From: DATHTS01 sp965219305
Lineage (GTDB): Bacteria; Acidobacteriota; Blastocatellia; Pyrinomonadales; Pyrinomonadaceae
Assembly: GCA_965219305.1 (NCBI GenBank)
Contig: OZ244725.1
Span: 2,604,001 to 2,668,000, forward strand
DNA: 64,000 bases
Direction: 5' to 3'
The notes beneath the pieces are model-generated. The model worked only from the letters and a program-made list of their open reading frames with translations. It ran no database searches and had not been told where the DNA came from. Position numbers and translations under genes: made by a program. Below, one piece after another: positions 35,092 through 42,956 of this stretch. The stretch's first letter is position 1. Every line of letters begins with the position of its first letter.

Positions 35092-35153
35092 AAATTTGTC
35101 TTGAAATGTTGATATTAATGCAAATCAAACTTTTTTCAACAAAAACTTCGATC

Positions 35154-35615
35154 TTATAAAAGTCTGTTGTTAATTTCAGCTAATTGTTTTAATTCCCTGA
35201 CGACGGGATGCGAACTGTAAAAAGCTAAAAAGCGAAACTTCGGCATAAAAATGATCTTGTCGCCGAATTGAGTCGGCGTTTTCAGGTAAATTGTGACCGG
35301 ATGATGTTGCAGCCAGACGATTTCCTTGACATCTTTGATATACGAAAGCGGAACGGAAACTTCTTCCCTGAAATTGGAAATATACAAAAATTTATCATCA
35401 ACACCGATTTTTTTTAACGGAACACAAGTCCAGTAAACAAAAGCAAAAAAGGCGAATCCGAACAGCATAAAAAACCATAGGGAAGTGAAATCCATTTTGT
35501 TCAGATTACCGCTGACAGCCAAACTTATTAAATTATATGCCGCAACAATCCCGAAAACCACAGGATAAACGAATTTCATTAAAACTGTTTGCAGAGACGA
35601 TAATTTTTGATACAT
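35154..35615 (-). CDS. small membrane protein, PH-like
   Basis: 153 aa with two hydrophobic segments (about 13-35 and 45-63) followed by a beta-rich cytosolic part (LKKIGVDDKFLYISNF, VSVPLSYIKDVKEI) resembling bacterial PH domains. No known role. Confidence 0.6.
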   Translation of the reverse strand: MYQKLSSLQTVLMKFVYPVVFGIVAAYNLISLAVSGNLNKMDFTSLWFFMLFGFAFFAFVYWTCVPLKKIGVDDKFLYISNFREEVSVPLSYIKDVKEIVWLQHHPVTIYLKTPTQFGDKIIFMPKFRFLAFYSSHPVVRELKQLAEINNRLL

Positions 35616-35704
35616 TTTTGAGCAGTTTATTTAAATTTATTAAATTAAAACGGTTTCACATCGAGTTAATTTAGCTTATTTCATTTTTAAGGATGTTTCT
35701 GCTG

Positions 35705-36052
35705 TCAAATTCTCTCAAACTTATGAAAGCGTCTGCCTTGAAAGGTCAGCATTCCCGAATCATCTTCAGCCAGTAAACCGTAATCTTTAGAAGGAATTTC
35801 CAATTCGAGACGCTCTTTGCTGTCGGAAAACTCGAAAGTGGTGAAATAATACGTCCTGACCCGACTGTTTTCCCCGCCGCCGGTTACATCCGTTCTTTTT
35901 GCTGAAATTTTCGCGTTTTTCGTTTGAACCGGCTGACTGTCGTTATACCGTTTTTCGGCGTAACTGTTATAGAAACCTTTCGCAATCATTCCGGCGATGA
36001 CAATAAAAGTGATCGCAAAAACTATGAAAAATAAAGTAAAAAAATTATCCAT
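35705..36052 (-). CDS. DUF2500-like membrane protein
   Basis: 115 aa. One N-terminal transmembrane helix (about 4-27), then AKISAKRTDVTGGG...RTYYFTTFEFSDSKERLELEIPSKDYGLLAEDDSGMLTFQGRRFHKFER, the DUF2500 pattern. Function unknown. Confidence 0.75.
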   Translation of the reverse strand: MDNFFTLFFIVFAITFIVIAGMIAKGFYNSYAEKRYNDSQPVQTKNAKISAKRTDVTGGGENSRVRTYYFTTFEFSDSKERLELEIPSKDYGLLAEDDSGMLTFQGRRFHKFERI

Positions 36053-36247
36053 TTTGATTCAAAAGGTTTTTTTAATGTAATCGCGGAAAATGCCATCTGT
36101 GTTTCAGCTTGGACGTAACATTTCGCGCAATCGCTTTTTGTTTCGCGGCTTTTTAATTTCAAATTAAATGTTTTTTTCTCAGGCACAAGCGCAATTAAAC
36201 CGCGTAATGCCCGATTAACAGCTTCAGCACCGGAATTGACCGGCTTA

Positions 36248-36898
36248 CTACGGTTTCCTTTTCGCCGAACGTTCGATGTGCGAAGCGATCTTCCACGCGG
36301 CGAGTTTGGCGGGTTGGTCGCGGTAGAAATTGCGGATAAAATTGTTGAGAATATCCACGTCGTCCAAGCCTTTTTCGTAAGCGGTGTTTTTGTCGCCGAC
36401 CGCTGCGCCGCGCGAACCGTCGGCGATGTTTGAAGTGTCTTTTGAAGCGTCAAAGTCGTTGATAAAACCGTCAATTGATGTGATGAAATCATTCGTCAGA
36501 CCGCGCCCGGTAAAAACTTCCTTATCGTCAACCGCCTTCGATGCGACGGCGCGTGCCGTGTTTAATAATTCCGTGTCGTCCATCGCGCTCACCAACGGAT
36601 AACTTTTGTTAAAACCGGGCGTTTCCCGCGAAACGATTTTCGCCGTCCGTCCCAATGTTGACAGATAATCGCGGATATTCTCCCGCGCCACCGCCCGCAA
36701 CGCCGTGCCTTCTTTGCCCGTTCCTTCAAAACTGCTCTGCTCCGCGCTCTCGCTGACGACCGTGTTATACTGCGTCTGCAAATCCGCCGCCGCCGTTGCC
36801 GCCACCGAACCCGCCGGCAAATCGGCAAATTCCACGGGCAAAATATCCAACACCCGATTAAACATATCCCTGATCGCACCTTGTTTATATCCAAACAT
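36248..36898 (-). CDS. hypothetical helical protein
   Basis: 216 aa, no signal peptide, mostly helical with Asp/Ala/Thr-rich segments; I cannot assign a family. Good AGGAG upstream (CTCCT at 36910). Its upstream region is the array of 20-nt AT-rich repeats, and it lies just beyond the last attC site in the cassette direction. Any link is unproven. Confidence 0.6.
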   Translation of the reverse strand: MFGYKQGAIRDMFNRVLDILPVEFADLPAGSVAATAAADLQTQYNTVVSESAEQSSFEGTGKEGTALRAVARENIRDYLSTLGRTAKIVSRETPGFNKSYPLVSAMDDTELLNTARAVASKAVDDKEVFTGRGLTNDFITSIDGFINDFDASKDTSNIADGSRGAAVGDKNTAYEKGLDDVDILNNFIRNFYRDQPAKLAAWKIASHIERSAKRKP

Positions 36899-36960
36899 AA
36901 AAATATTCTCCTTTTTTATTTGAAATTATATTTATCGAATTTTCCGCCGCGCCTTTCAGC

Positions 36961-37140
36961 AAGGAAAATAACGGAATTTTTATCAATATAACATTTTTTT
37001 TATCAATATAACAGGAAATTTACGAATATAACGATTTTTTTATCAATATAGCGATTTTTTTATGAATGTAACATTTTTTTTGACAATATAATGATTTTTT
37101 TATGAATGTAACATTTTTTTTGACAATATAACAAAATTCT
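36961..37140. repeat. 20-nt AT-rich tandem repeats
   Basis: Eight exact-period 20-nt units fill 36981-37140 (pattern TATSAATATAACATTTTTTT with substitutions) and a degenerate ninth is at 36961. T-tracts recur every 20 nt, close to two helix turns, so the DNA could be bent. The array ends exactly at the first attC site and lies upstream of the minus-strand gene at 36898. Confidence 0.8.
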
Positions 37141-37287
37141 TATGAACGGCTGAGATGACGCGGGGCGAAACCTTTTCAGTTATCAGTTATCAGTTATCAG
37201 TTCACGATCAAATACTGATAACTGTTGACTGATAACTGATAACTGTCAGGTCGCTGTTTCGCCCTCACGTCCATTGATTTGTTAGCT
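37141..37287 (-). other. attC site 1 (integron cassette recombination site)
   Basis: On the minus strand it starts AGCTAAC (R'') and ends GTTCATA (R'). GACGTGAGGGCGAAAC and GTTTCGCCCCGCGTC pair with one extrahelical A. The terminal loop is replaced by period-7 repeats (CAGTTAT/ATAACTG), making this copy longer (147 bp). It lies 6 nt downstream of the ankyrin gene stop. Confidence 0.85.
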
Positions 37288-37293
37288 TTTCCG

Positions 37294-38133
37294 TTATTTT
37301 CTCGCACCTGCTTTTTTCAGTTCTCGAATAATTTCTTTGCTTCCGTATCTTTCGGCTAATTGCAACAGAGTTAGTTTCTTATAGTCGGTAAATACCAACT
37401 CTCCGGTTTTTTGATTTAGGTCGGGATTATATTTGAGAATGGCTTTTACTAAAGCTAAATCTTTGGCAAATATAGCGTCTGTTAATATAGTTTCCCCTTC
37501 AACGGTTCTTGCATTAACATCATAACCATTTTTTACTAATAAATTTAGGACTTCCGGCGTTTTGACAGAATATACAACTGTCTTGTCATCAAAATCAGTA
37601 TCGGCATTATAGTCAGCCAACAATTCAATCATTTCAACATTTTCAGTATAAACGGCAACGCCGAAAGTATTTTTCGATAGTATCGGCGGTTGGTGAGCAT
37701 CAAATGAGTGTTTATTCACATCCGCTCGGTATTCTAAAAGCAAATTAGCAATTCCGACATTTTTCTTATCAATCGCCAATCCCAGAACAGTTTCGTAATA
37801 ATTTAACGCCGAATTTGCATCCTTAAAAAACGAATTAGGATTAGCACCGCCGGTTAAAAGCCGCTTCACGTCTTCGATGTTTTCGGATTTTACCGCCTCA
37901 ATTAATGCGACATCGCTTTCACTTAACTTTGGACTCAGCGATGACTCAGGTTTTGGCGAGAGCGGCTCAGGCGGAGGCGGTTCTTCCAAATTTACGCTTG
38001 GCGGCGGTGTCGGAGAAATGACGACAATCGTATTTGCCGACGGCGCATCGGCAGACAGTGAAAGTTTGGCGCAACCGAATGCCGTTACCGACAAAGATAG
38101 AAAAAGGTATGTTAAAAAACGACGATTTTTCAT
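37294..38133 (-). CDS. ankyrin-repeat lipoprotein (integron cassette 1)
   Basis: 279 aa. Signal ending near TAFGC suggests a lipoprotein. A Pro-rich stretch (about 40-75) precedes about five ankyrin-like repeats (VKRLLTGGANPN, IANLLLEYRADVNK, IELLADYNADTDF, LNLLVKNGYDVNARTVEGETILTDAI, VKAILKYNPDLNQ). Last gene before attC 1 and 7 nt after the lytic transglycosylase gene; a periplasmic partner or immunity role is possible but inferred. Confidence 0.8.
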   Translation of the reverse strand: MKNRRFLTYLFLSLSVTAFGCAKLSLSADAPSANTIVVISPTPPPSVNLEEPPPPEPLSPKPESSLSPKLSESDVALIEAVKSENIEDVKRLLTGGANPNSFFKDANSALNYYETVLGLAIDKKNVGIANLLLEYRADVNKHSFDAHQPPILSKNTFGVAVYTENVEMIELLADYNADTDFDDKTVVYSVKTPEVLNLLVKNGYDVNARTVEGETILTDAIFAKDLALVKAILKYNPDLNQKTGELVFTDYKKLTLLQLAERYGSKEIIRELKKAGARK

Positions 38134-38140
38134 ACGGGCA

Positions 38141-38863
38141 TCATTTCCAGACGGGCGTTATCTCCCGAAAATATACTACGGAATCATCATAGACTTTTTT
38201 CAATTCACTCAATTTATAAGGCGCAGGCTGTTTTTGTCCTTTTCTCGGTCCGCTGCTGTATTCATAACGACTGGTCGGATTGGTTTCGGGATCATTTCCG
38301 GTCAAGGCTCTGTTCGGGAAACTTGCCCATTCTGTGCTTGCTTTTTCGACGGCTGCCGGAAAATCATTGTTTTTTAGGAAATCATAAATACTGGGAGAAC
38401 CTTTTCGTTTTTGTCTGATCAAATTCCAAGCACCGAAGATTTCCTGCGATTCCGGCGAGAAATCGTATAATCCTAAAGCCGTCACACCTAGAGACCAAGT
38501 GCTTGGAATTGCTTGATAGCGTCCTGCCGCTTTATTGCTCGGATGATTGTATAAATCAGGAGCCGTTCCATAACCCATTATCGTCGAATATCCGCTCAAA
38601 GCCGGATCTTTATCTCTGTCTGTGCCTTCGGCATACGCGATGACTTCGAGAAACGCCCGCACTCGCGGATCATTATACAACAACTTTTGCATCTCTCTTT
38701 CGAGCGGAGTTAAGACTTTGCCCTGCGCCTGTTCAACAAGAAACTTAAACTGCTCGAAATTGATTCGCCCGTCGAGTGCCTGCTTAACACGCGGGTCTTG
38801 ATAATTCTCACCGTCGTTGACGAGGACTTCGCCCGTGCCTTGAATCACCACGCCGAATACCAA
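38141..38863 (-). CDS. GH104 lytic transglycosylase/endolysin-like muramidase (cassette 1)
   Basis: 240 aa. VRAFLEVIAYAEGTDRDKDP holds the expected catalytic Glu; YSTIMGYGT, HPSNKAAGRYQAIPSTWS, LGLYDFSPESQE and VEKASTEWASFPN follow the lambda-R/GH104 layout. Cleaves peptidoglycan glycan strands. No signal peptide is evident, so it needs a separate route to the wall. Located 12 nt after a peptidoglycan-binding gene. Confidence 0.85.
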   Translation of the reverse strand: MVFGVVIQGTGEVLVNDGENYQDPRVKQALDGRINFEQFKFLVEQAQGKVLTPLEREMQKLLYNDPRVRAFLEVIAYAEGTDRDKDPALSGYSTIMGYGTAPDLYNHPSNKAAGRYQAIPSTWSLGVTALGLYDFSPESQEIFGAWNLIRQKRKGSPSIYDFLKNNDFPAAVEKASTEWASFPNRALTGNDPETNPTSRYEYSSGPRKGQKQPAPYKLSELKKVYDDSVVYFREITPVWK

Positions 38864-38875
38864 ACGCTTGTAATA

Positions 38876-39154
38876 CTAATTATCCGGTTCGAGTATAATG
38901 CCGCGCATCACCGGCGGTTTGTCTTTCGCCACGCTGACGCGGTCGCAGAAACTCGCCCAATTTTCAATAGCGATTTGTGTTGCAGGTGTTACCACGCCGC
39001 TTTCTTTAATGCCCGGTGAATTAACATCCTCCTGTGCCAGATCATTCATAAAATGATAGCCATATTCTGCTTTATTAAGTAACCACTGAACAACTTTGAC
39101 ATCGCTCATATTGTTTGTGCCGCCACTACCGACGCTTGCTTGAATAAGTCCCAT
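38876..39154 (-). CDS. peptidoglycan-binding-domain protein (cassette 1)
   Basis: 92 aa. IQASVGSGGTNNMSDVKVVQWLLN matches the start of small peptidoglycan-binding modules; the rest is a helical ending. First gene of the cassette, with AGGAG 7 nt before ATG and the cassette boundary 50 nt upstream. It probably delivers or targets the transglycosylase. Confidence 0.7.
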   Translation of the reverse strand: MGLIQASVGSGGTNNMSDVKVVQWLLNKAEYGYHFMNDLAQEDVNSPGIKESGVVTPATQIAIENWASFCDRVSVAKDKPPVMRGIILEPDN

Positions 39155-39200
39155 TTTATTTTACTCCTGAAATCAAAAACACACAGATACTCACGAAAAA

Positions 39201-39314
39201 AGCTAACGATTGAGATGACGTGGGGCGAAACCGCCAACACGCAAGTTTGAGTTCACCAAAAACCGTTGATAACAAAGTCGCTGTTTCGCCCTCACGTCCA
39301 TTGATTTGTTGGGC
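39201..39314 (-). other. attC site 2
   Basis: Minus strand R'' GCCCAAC, R' GTTAGCT, with GACGTGAGGGCGAAAC paired to GTTTCGCCCCACGTC (one extrahelical A). The TTAGCT at its end pairs with the AGCTAAC of attC 1, as expected for the cassette between them. 114 bp. Confidence 0.9.
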
Positions 39315-39351
39315 ATTACTTTCAGCAGCGAATCAAATTTTGTCATTGCTG

Positions 39352-39807
39352 TCAGCGACACTTAATTTTACGCTTGGGTTTAGGAAGTTGATAACGCTTG
39401 TTATCTTCCAAATCATTTTCACAAATGCCGACTCGCAAATCTTCGCAGTTTTTAGCAGTTAAACTTTCTACTAGAATACCGTCCATATAAACATCAACAA
39501 CGCCTAAATCGTCAGTTTTCTCTCCCTGACCCTTTACTATACTTCCATTTGCAAAATTTAAGTATTTTGATACGGTATAGAGCCTTCTTTGATTTAATCG
39601 AGTGTCAGACTCTGCTTTCCCAAGTCTTGCAATAAGTATAATGACACCATTTTCATTCAATAGATGACTTTCTTTCCATTTATCGCGGATAGTATCAAGC
39701 CGAAAACTATTTCCTTCACAATTATCAGGAGGATTTGATTTTTTTCCGTCTTGGGCTTGAATGGAAAAGGAACACAACGTAAAAAGAAATAATATAAAGA
39801 TTTTCAT
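39352..39807 (-). CDS. exported OmpA-like small protein (cassette 2)
   Basis: 151 aa with signal peptide (to about 18, SIQAQ). GVIILIARLGKAESDTRLNQRRLYTVSKYL and VVDVYMDGILVESL suggest a compact OmpA-like peptidoglycan-associated fold, but the match is weak. Several Cys in the mature part. Ends 38 nt before attC 2. Confidence 0.5.
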   Translation of the reverse strand: MKIFILFLFTLCSFSIQAQDGKKSNPPDNCEGNSFRLDTIRDKWKESHLLNENGVIILIARLGKAESDTRLNQRRLYTVSKYLNFANGSIVKGQGEKTDDLGVVDVYMDGILVESLTAKNCEDLRVGICENDLEDNKRYQLPKPKRKIKCR

Positions 39808-39853
39808 AAAAACTCCGGCATCGAACAGTTAGATTTTACATAGATATTTGACC

Positions 39854-40707
39854 TCAGCAAAAAGCATCTGGAAAAGGAATGAGTTTGTTGGTGTTTCCTC
39901 TTCCGCGTTGAATTGAAATATGAGCGTGGACATAATTGTAAGGCGGTTGGTCGCCTAATTTGCCGCCGCCCGATTTGCCACCGTTCCCTCCAATATCGCC
40001 GATCTTGGTTCGAGCATTGAACTTCGCACCGATTTTGGGTCTGATGAAGTTTGCTATGTGTGAAAACACTATTGTTGCGTTGGAAACTTTACCGAGTTTT
40101 TTGTAGTAAAACATAAAACTATCTTCATCCGAGTAAGGATTTTTACCAATATATTCAGCACCTTCCGGCAAATATACTTCAGTAAACTGCAATCCATCTT
40201 CGCTTCCGTATAAGTGCATTCTGAGATGTAAATGCGCGTCAGTATCTCCTTCATTCATTTTGCCGCGATATTTCCCGCCAATATCATAACCGCTGGCTTT
40301 GGCAACTGCGCCTTTCCCACCAAATATTACGGCAAGTTTTTTATCACAGGCTTGCATTTCTTCTGAATAAGGCAGATATGAAACGGGCGGCAGACCCTGT
40401 AAAAGTTTAACGATCAACGGCTCTGTCGCTCTCAAGGCTTCGATTTCTTCGCGCAGTCTCGTTTCGCCTAACATTACGCCAACTGCCGCCCATATTTCAT
40501 TCGATACGGTAATCGTGTAAGGCAGTTTTTTATCAGGATAAGCCGATTGTAATCAACTAAAAACCGCCCGATAGCTTTGCCGAGTTCATTGTCAAATTTA
40601 TTGATTTCGGTAAGTGGCGGATTGAGTTTGAGAATTTCGTTCAGATACCGTCGCAACTAAATCAACCCGTTAAAAGTGTCGCCGAAGTAAAGAGTTCGAT
40701 AAAACAT
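39854..40707 (-). pseudogene. M23-like peptidase gene broken by a stop and a frameshift (cassette 2)
   Basis: A frame starting at ATG 40707 (AGGAG upstream, MFYRTLYFGDTFNGLI) meets an in-frame TAG at about 40657-40659, continues as RRYLNEILKLNPPL..., then loses frame near 40545; the next frame reads LPYTITVSNEIWAAVG and joins the 206-aa C-terminal part. That part has TKIGDIGGNGG...YNYVHAHISIQ, reminiscent of the LytM/M23 GD...HxH motif, which is tentative. If not sequencing errors, the gene is inactive. Confidence 0.6.
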
Positions 40708-40756
40708 TTATTTCTCCTGCTTATTTTGCAAAATCGTTTTAGGACAATAAGAAGAT

Positions 40757-40869
40757 GCCCAACGGCTGAGATGACGTGGGGCGAAACCGCCTACACGCAA
40801 CTCCGAATTCACCAAAGCCCTCGATAACAAAGTCGCTGTTTCGCCCTCACGTCCATTGAATTGTTGGGC
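40757..40869 (-). other. attC site 3
   Basis: Minus strand R'' GCCCAAC, R' GTTGGGC, perfectly complementary, with the same GACGTG-A-GGGCGAAAC/GTTTCGCCCCACGTC stem. Lies 6 nt downstream of the next cassette gene. 113 bp. Confidence 0.92.
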
Positions 40870-40875
40870 GCATCG

Positions 40876-41268
40876 TTATTTATTTGGTTTTCCCCGTTCA
40901 TTTTCAACTTTGTTCTTTCTACTATGCTTCCGTAAAAGTTGAGATTGCCAAATTTTTTGGTTGCGAGCATTTTCAAGCTCAAGGTCAACAGACAAATCAG
41001 CGTCCGGCAACGTCAATAAATCTTCCAACAGTTCTGCGTATTCGGCTTCAGTAATCTCAAAAGGTTGCCACTCGCAACCGCCACTCATTCCCGCGTCAGA
41101 AATACCGCCGCGCAAAATCTCGTTTAGAATGTGATGTGGCGGAATGGTTTTCCAAACACGCAACGCAAAAGATAAAGATGGAATGTCAAAGAGAAGCTGC
41201 GTCAAAGAACCATATCGTCTTGTATCTGTTCCAACTGCGCCGTGTGTCTTGTAACGAAATTCTCTCAT
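40876..41268 (-). CDS. hypothetical protein (cassette 3)
   Basis: 130 aa, soluble, with a basic Lys/Arg C-terminus (RKHSRKNKVENERGKPNK) and an acidic middle (YAELLEDLLTLPDADLSVDLELE). No recognised family. Position right before attC 3 marks it as a cassette gene. Its 5' boundary is probably the GTTGGGC at 41348-41354 (minus strand), which matches the R'' of attC 3. Confidence 0.6.
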   Translation of the reverse strand: MREFRYKTHGAVGTDTRRYGSLTQLLFDIPSLSFALRVWKTIPPHHILNEILRGGISDAGMSGGCEWQPFEITEAEYAELLEDLLTLPDADLSVDLELENARNQKIWQSQLLRKHSRKNKVENERGKPNK

Positions 41269-41480
41269 TTCATTCGTCAGTTAGAAACAATGATAAATTC
41301 AAAATGCTGACTTTGCAATTTCAGAAACTTTGAATTTACCAAGACGCGCCCAACTTTGTATTGAACGGAATAAAATTCCGTGTAATAATTTAAACGGAAT
41401 CCCTAAACCTTTACTATTGCCTATCTTATCACAAAACGCTTAAAAAAAGCGGAATTATTCGGTGAATTTATTGACGGCTT

Positions 41481-41562
41481 ATATAACGGCTGAGATGAAA
41501 TGAGGTGAAGGCGTCTCCACGCAGTTTCGAGTTAAACGAAAATGTTCAATTTCATCAAGCTA
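41481..41562 (-). other. degenerate attC-like sequence
   Basis: Second half (CTGCGTGGAGACGCCTTCACCTCATTTCATCTCAGCCGTTATAT) parallels the other attC sites, ending GTTATAT instead of GTTRRRY; the first half keeps only TTGATGAAATTGAA and lacks a good R''. It abuts the lipA stop and may be a remnant or a primary insertion point. Confidence 0.45.
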
Positions 41563-41564
41563 CT

Positions 41565-42524
41565 TTAACGGCTGATCGAAACAAAATTCGCTTCGCCGGA
41601 TTCGGTTTGTTGCCGTGCGTGATACGAACTGCGCGTCAACGGCGAAGATTCGACGTGCTTGAAACCTAGATCAAGTCCGATCTTTTTCCATTCGGCGAAT
41701 TCGTCCGGCGTGACGTAGCGTTCGACGGGCAAACGCTTCTCATAAGGCTGTAAATACTGCCCGATGGTCATAATGTCGCAGGAAACGCTTCGCAAATCTT
41801 TCATCAGTTCGACGACTTCTTCAAATTCTTCGCCCAAGCCAGCCATAATTCCGCTTTTCGTCAACATCTGCGGGAAAACCGTGTCGCGGTAATGCGCCGA
41901 GCGTTCGAGAAGTTCGAGCGTCTGCGTGTAAATCGCGTCGGGACGAACGCGGCGATAAAGTCTGGCGATCGTTTCCGTGTTGTGATTCAAAACGTCGGGA
42001 CGCGCGACCAGAACATTATTGAGCGCGGTTTCATTGCCTTGAAAATCGGGAATCAAAACTTCGACCTTGCACGTCGGATTCATTTCGCGGACTTTGGTGA
42101 TCGTTTCCGCCCAATGCATCGAACCGCCGTCGGGCAGATCGTCGCGGTTGACCGAAGTTATAACGGCGTGTTTTAAGTCGAGATGCTTCACGGCTTCGGC
42201 AACGTGCGTCGGTTCGAGCGGATCAAGTTCCGACGGTTTGCCTTTATTGACCGCGCAAAATCCGCAAGTCCGCGTGCAAGTGTCGCCGCCGAGCATAAAC
42301 GTCGCGGTTTTATCCTGCCAACATTCAAAGATGTTCGGACAACGCGCTTCCTGACAGACCGTATGCAGATTGAGACCGTCAATCAGCTTCAGAACCGCGT
42401 TCTGATTCGTCGGATCGCCGATCTTGATCTTCAGCCAATCCGGTTTTTTGAGACGCTCGCGTTTGCGGCTGTTGCCGTTTTTACTACTGAGAAATTTATC
42501 TATTAAAACTTTTTCTTCGATCAT
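41565..42524 (-). CDS. lipA: lipoyl synthase
   Basis: Radical SAM enzyme adding sulfur to octanoyl groups. Radical SAM cluster C83xxxC87xxC90 (CTRTCGFCAV), auxiliary cluster C57, C62, C68, and the C-terminal RSSYHA serine ligand. 319 aa, normal. Core gene immediately beside the cassette array. Confidence 0.96.
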   Translation of the reverse strand: MIEEKVLIDKFLSSKNGNSRKRERLKKPDWLKIKIGDPTNQNAVLKLIDGLNLHTVCQEARCPNIFECWQDKTATFMLGGDTCTRTCGFCAVNKGKPSELDPLEPTHVAEAVKHLDLKHAVITSVNRDDLPDGGSMHWAETITKVREMNPTCKVEVLIPDFQGNETALNNVLVARPDVLNHNTETIARLYRRVRPDAIYTQTLELLERSAHYRDTVFPQMLTKSGIMAGLGEEFEEVVELMKDLRSVSCDIMTIGQYLQPYEKRLPVERYVTPDEFAEWKKIGLDLGFKHVESSPLTRSSYHARQQTESGEANFVSISR

Positions 42525-42584
42525 AAAAAATATAATTTACGGTTCAAGAAAGTATTTTATCATTTTGCCCAGCGACCACGCGAA

Positions 42585-42923
42585 TTAACTCAAACGCGCG
42601 ACGACCTTTCCCCTGATATATTCTCTCGTAACCGCCCCGAAATGTCGGCTGTCATTGCTGTCTTGCGGGTTGTCGCCGGTCAGAAAATAATGTCCTCGTT
42701 CATTTATTTGCTCGATTCTTTTTACGATTTCGCTGTTTTGTTCTATCGGATGCTTGGCAACCACGATGTCGCCGACCGCGATTTCTGCCGACCTGTCAAC
42801 CAAAACTACTTCGCCGTCTTTTAACGTCGGATTCATTGATCTGCCCTCGCAAATATATTTATGACGCGAACCAAGAAAAACCAGAGAGATTTCATAAAAT
42901 CCGGCTTTCGGTAAATCTTTCAT
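42585..42923 (-). CDS. S26-family signal-peptidase-like protease
   Basis: 112 aa. CEGRSMNPTLKDGEVVLVDR has the catalytic Ser in GRSM; the Lys is in SEIVKRIEQI; YFLTGDNPQDSNDSRHFG is the family's last box. Compact size resembles nickel superoxide dismutase maturation proteases, but no sodN gene is in the window. No transmembrane helix, unlike LepB. Confidence 0.75.
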   Translation of the reverse strand: MKDLPKAGFYEISLVFLGSRHKYICEGRSMNPTLKDGEVVLVDRSAEIAVGDIVVAKHPIEQNSEIVKRIEQINERGHYFLTGDNPQDSNDSRHFGAVTREYIRGKVVARLS

Positions 42924-42956
42924 TCTTTTTTCTGACTAAAACTTTTTATTTTTGTC

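Noticed and set aside
36022..36492. Minus-strand 156-codon frame between the DUF2500-like gene and the gene at 36248
   Set aside because: Mostly the shadow of the 36248-36898 gene; its end (36060-36247) reads somewhat protein-like, but there is no independent start.
36981..37140. CRISPR or plasmid iteron origin
   Set aside because: No spacers and no replication gene nearby; only the 20-nt repeats are certain.
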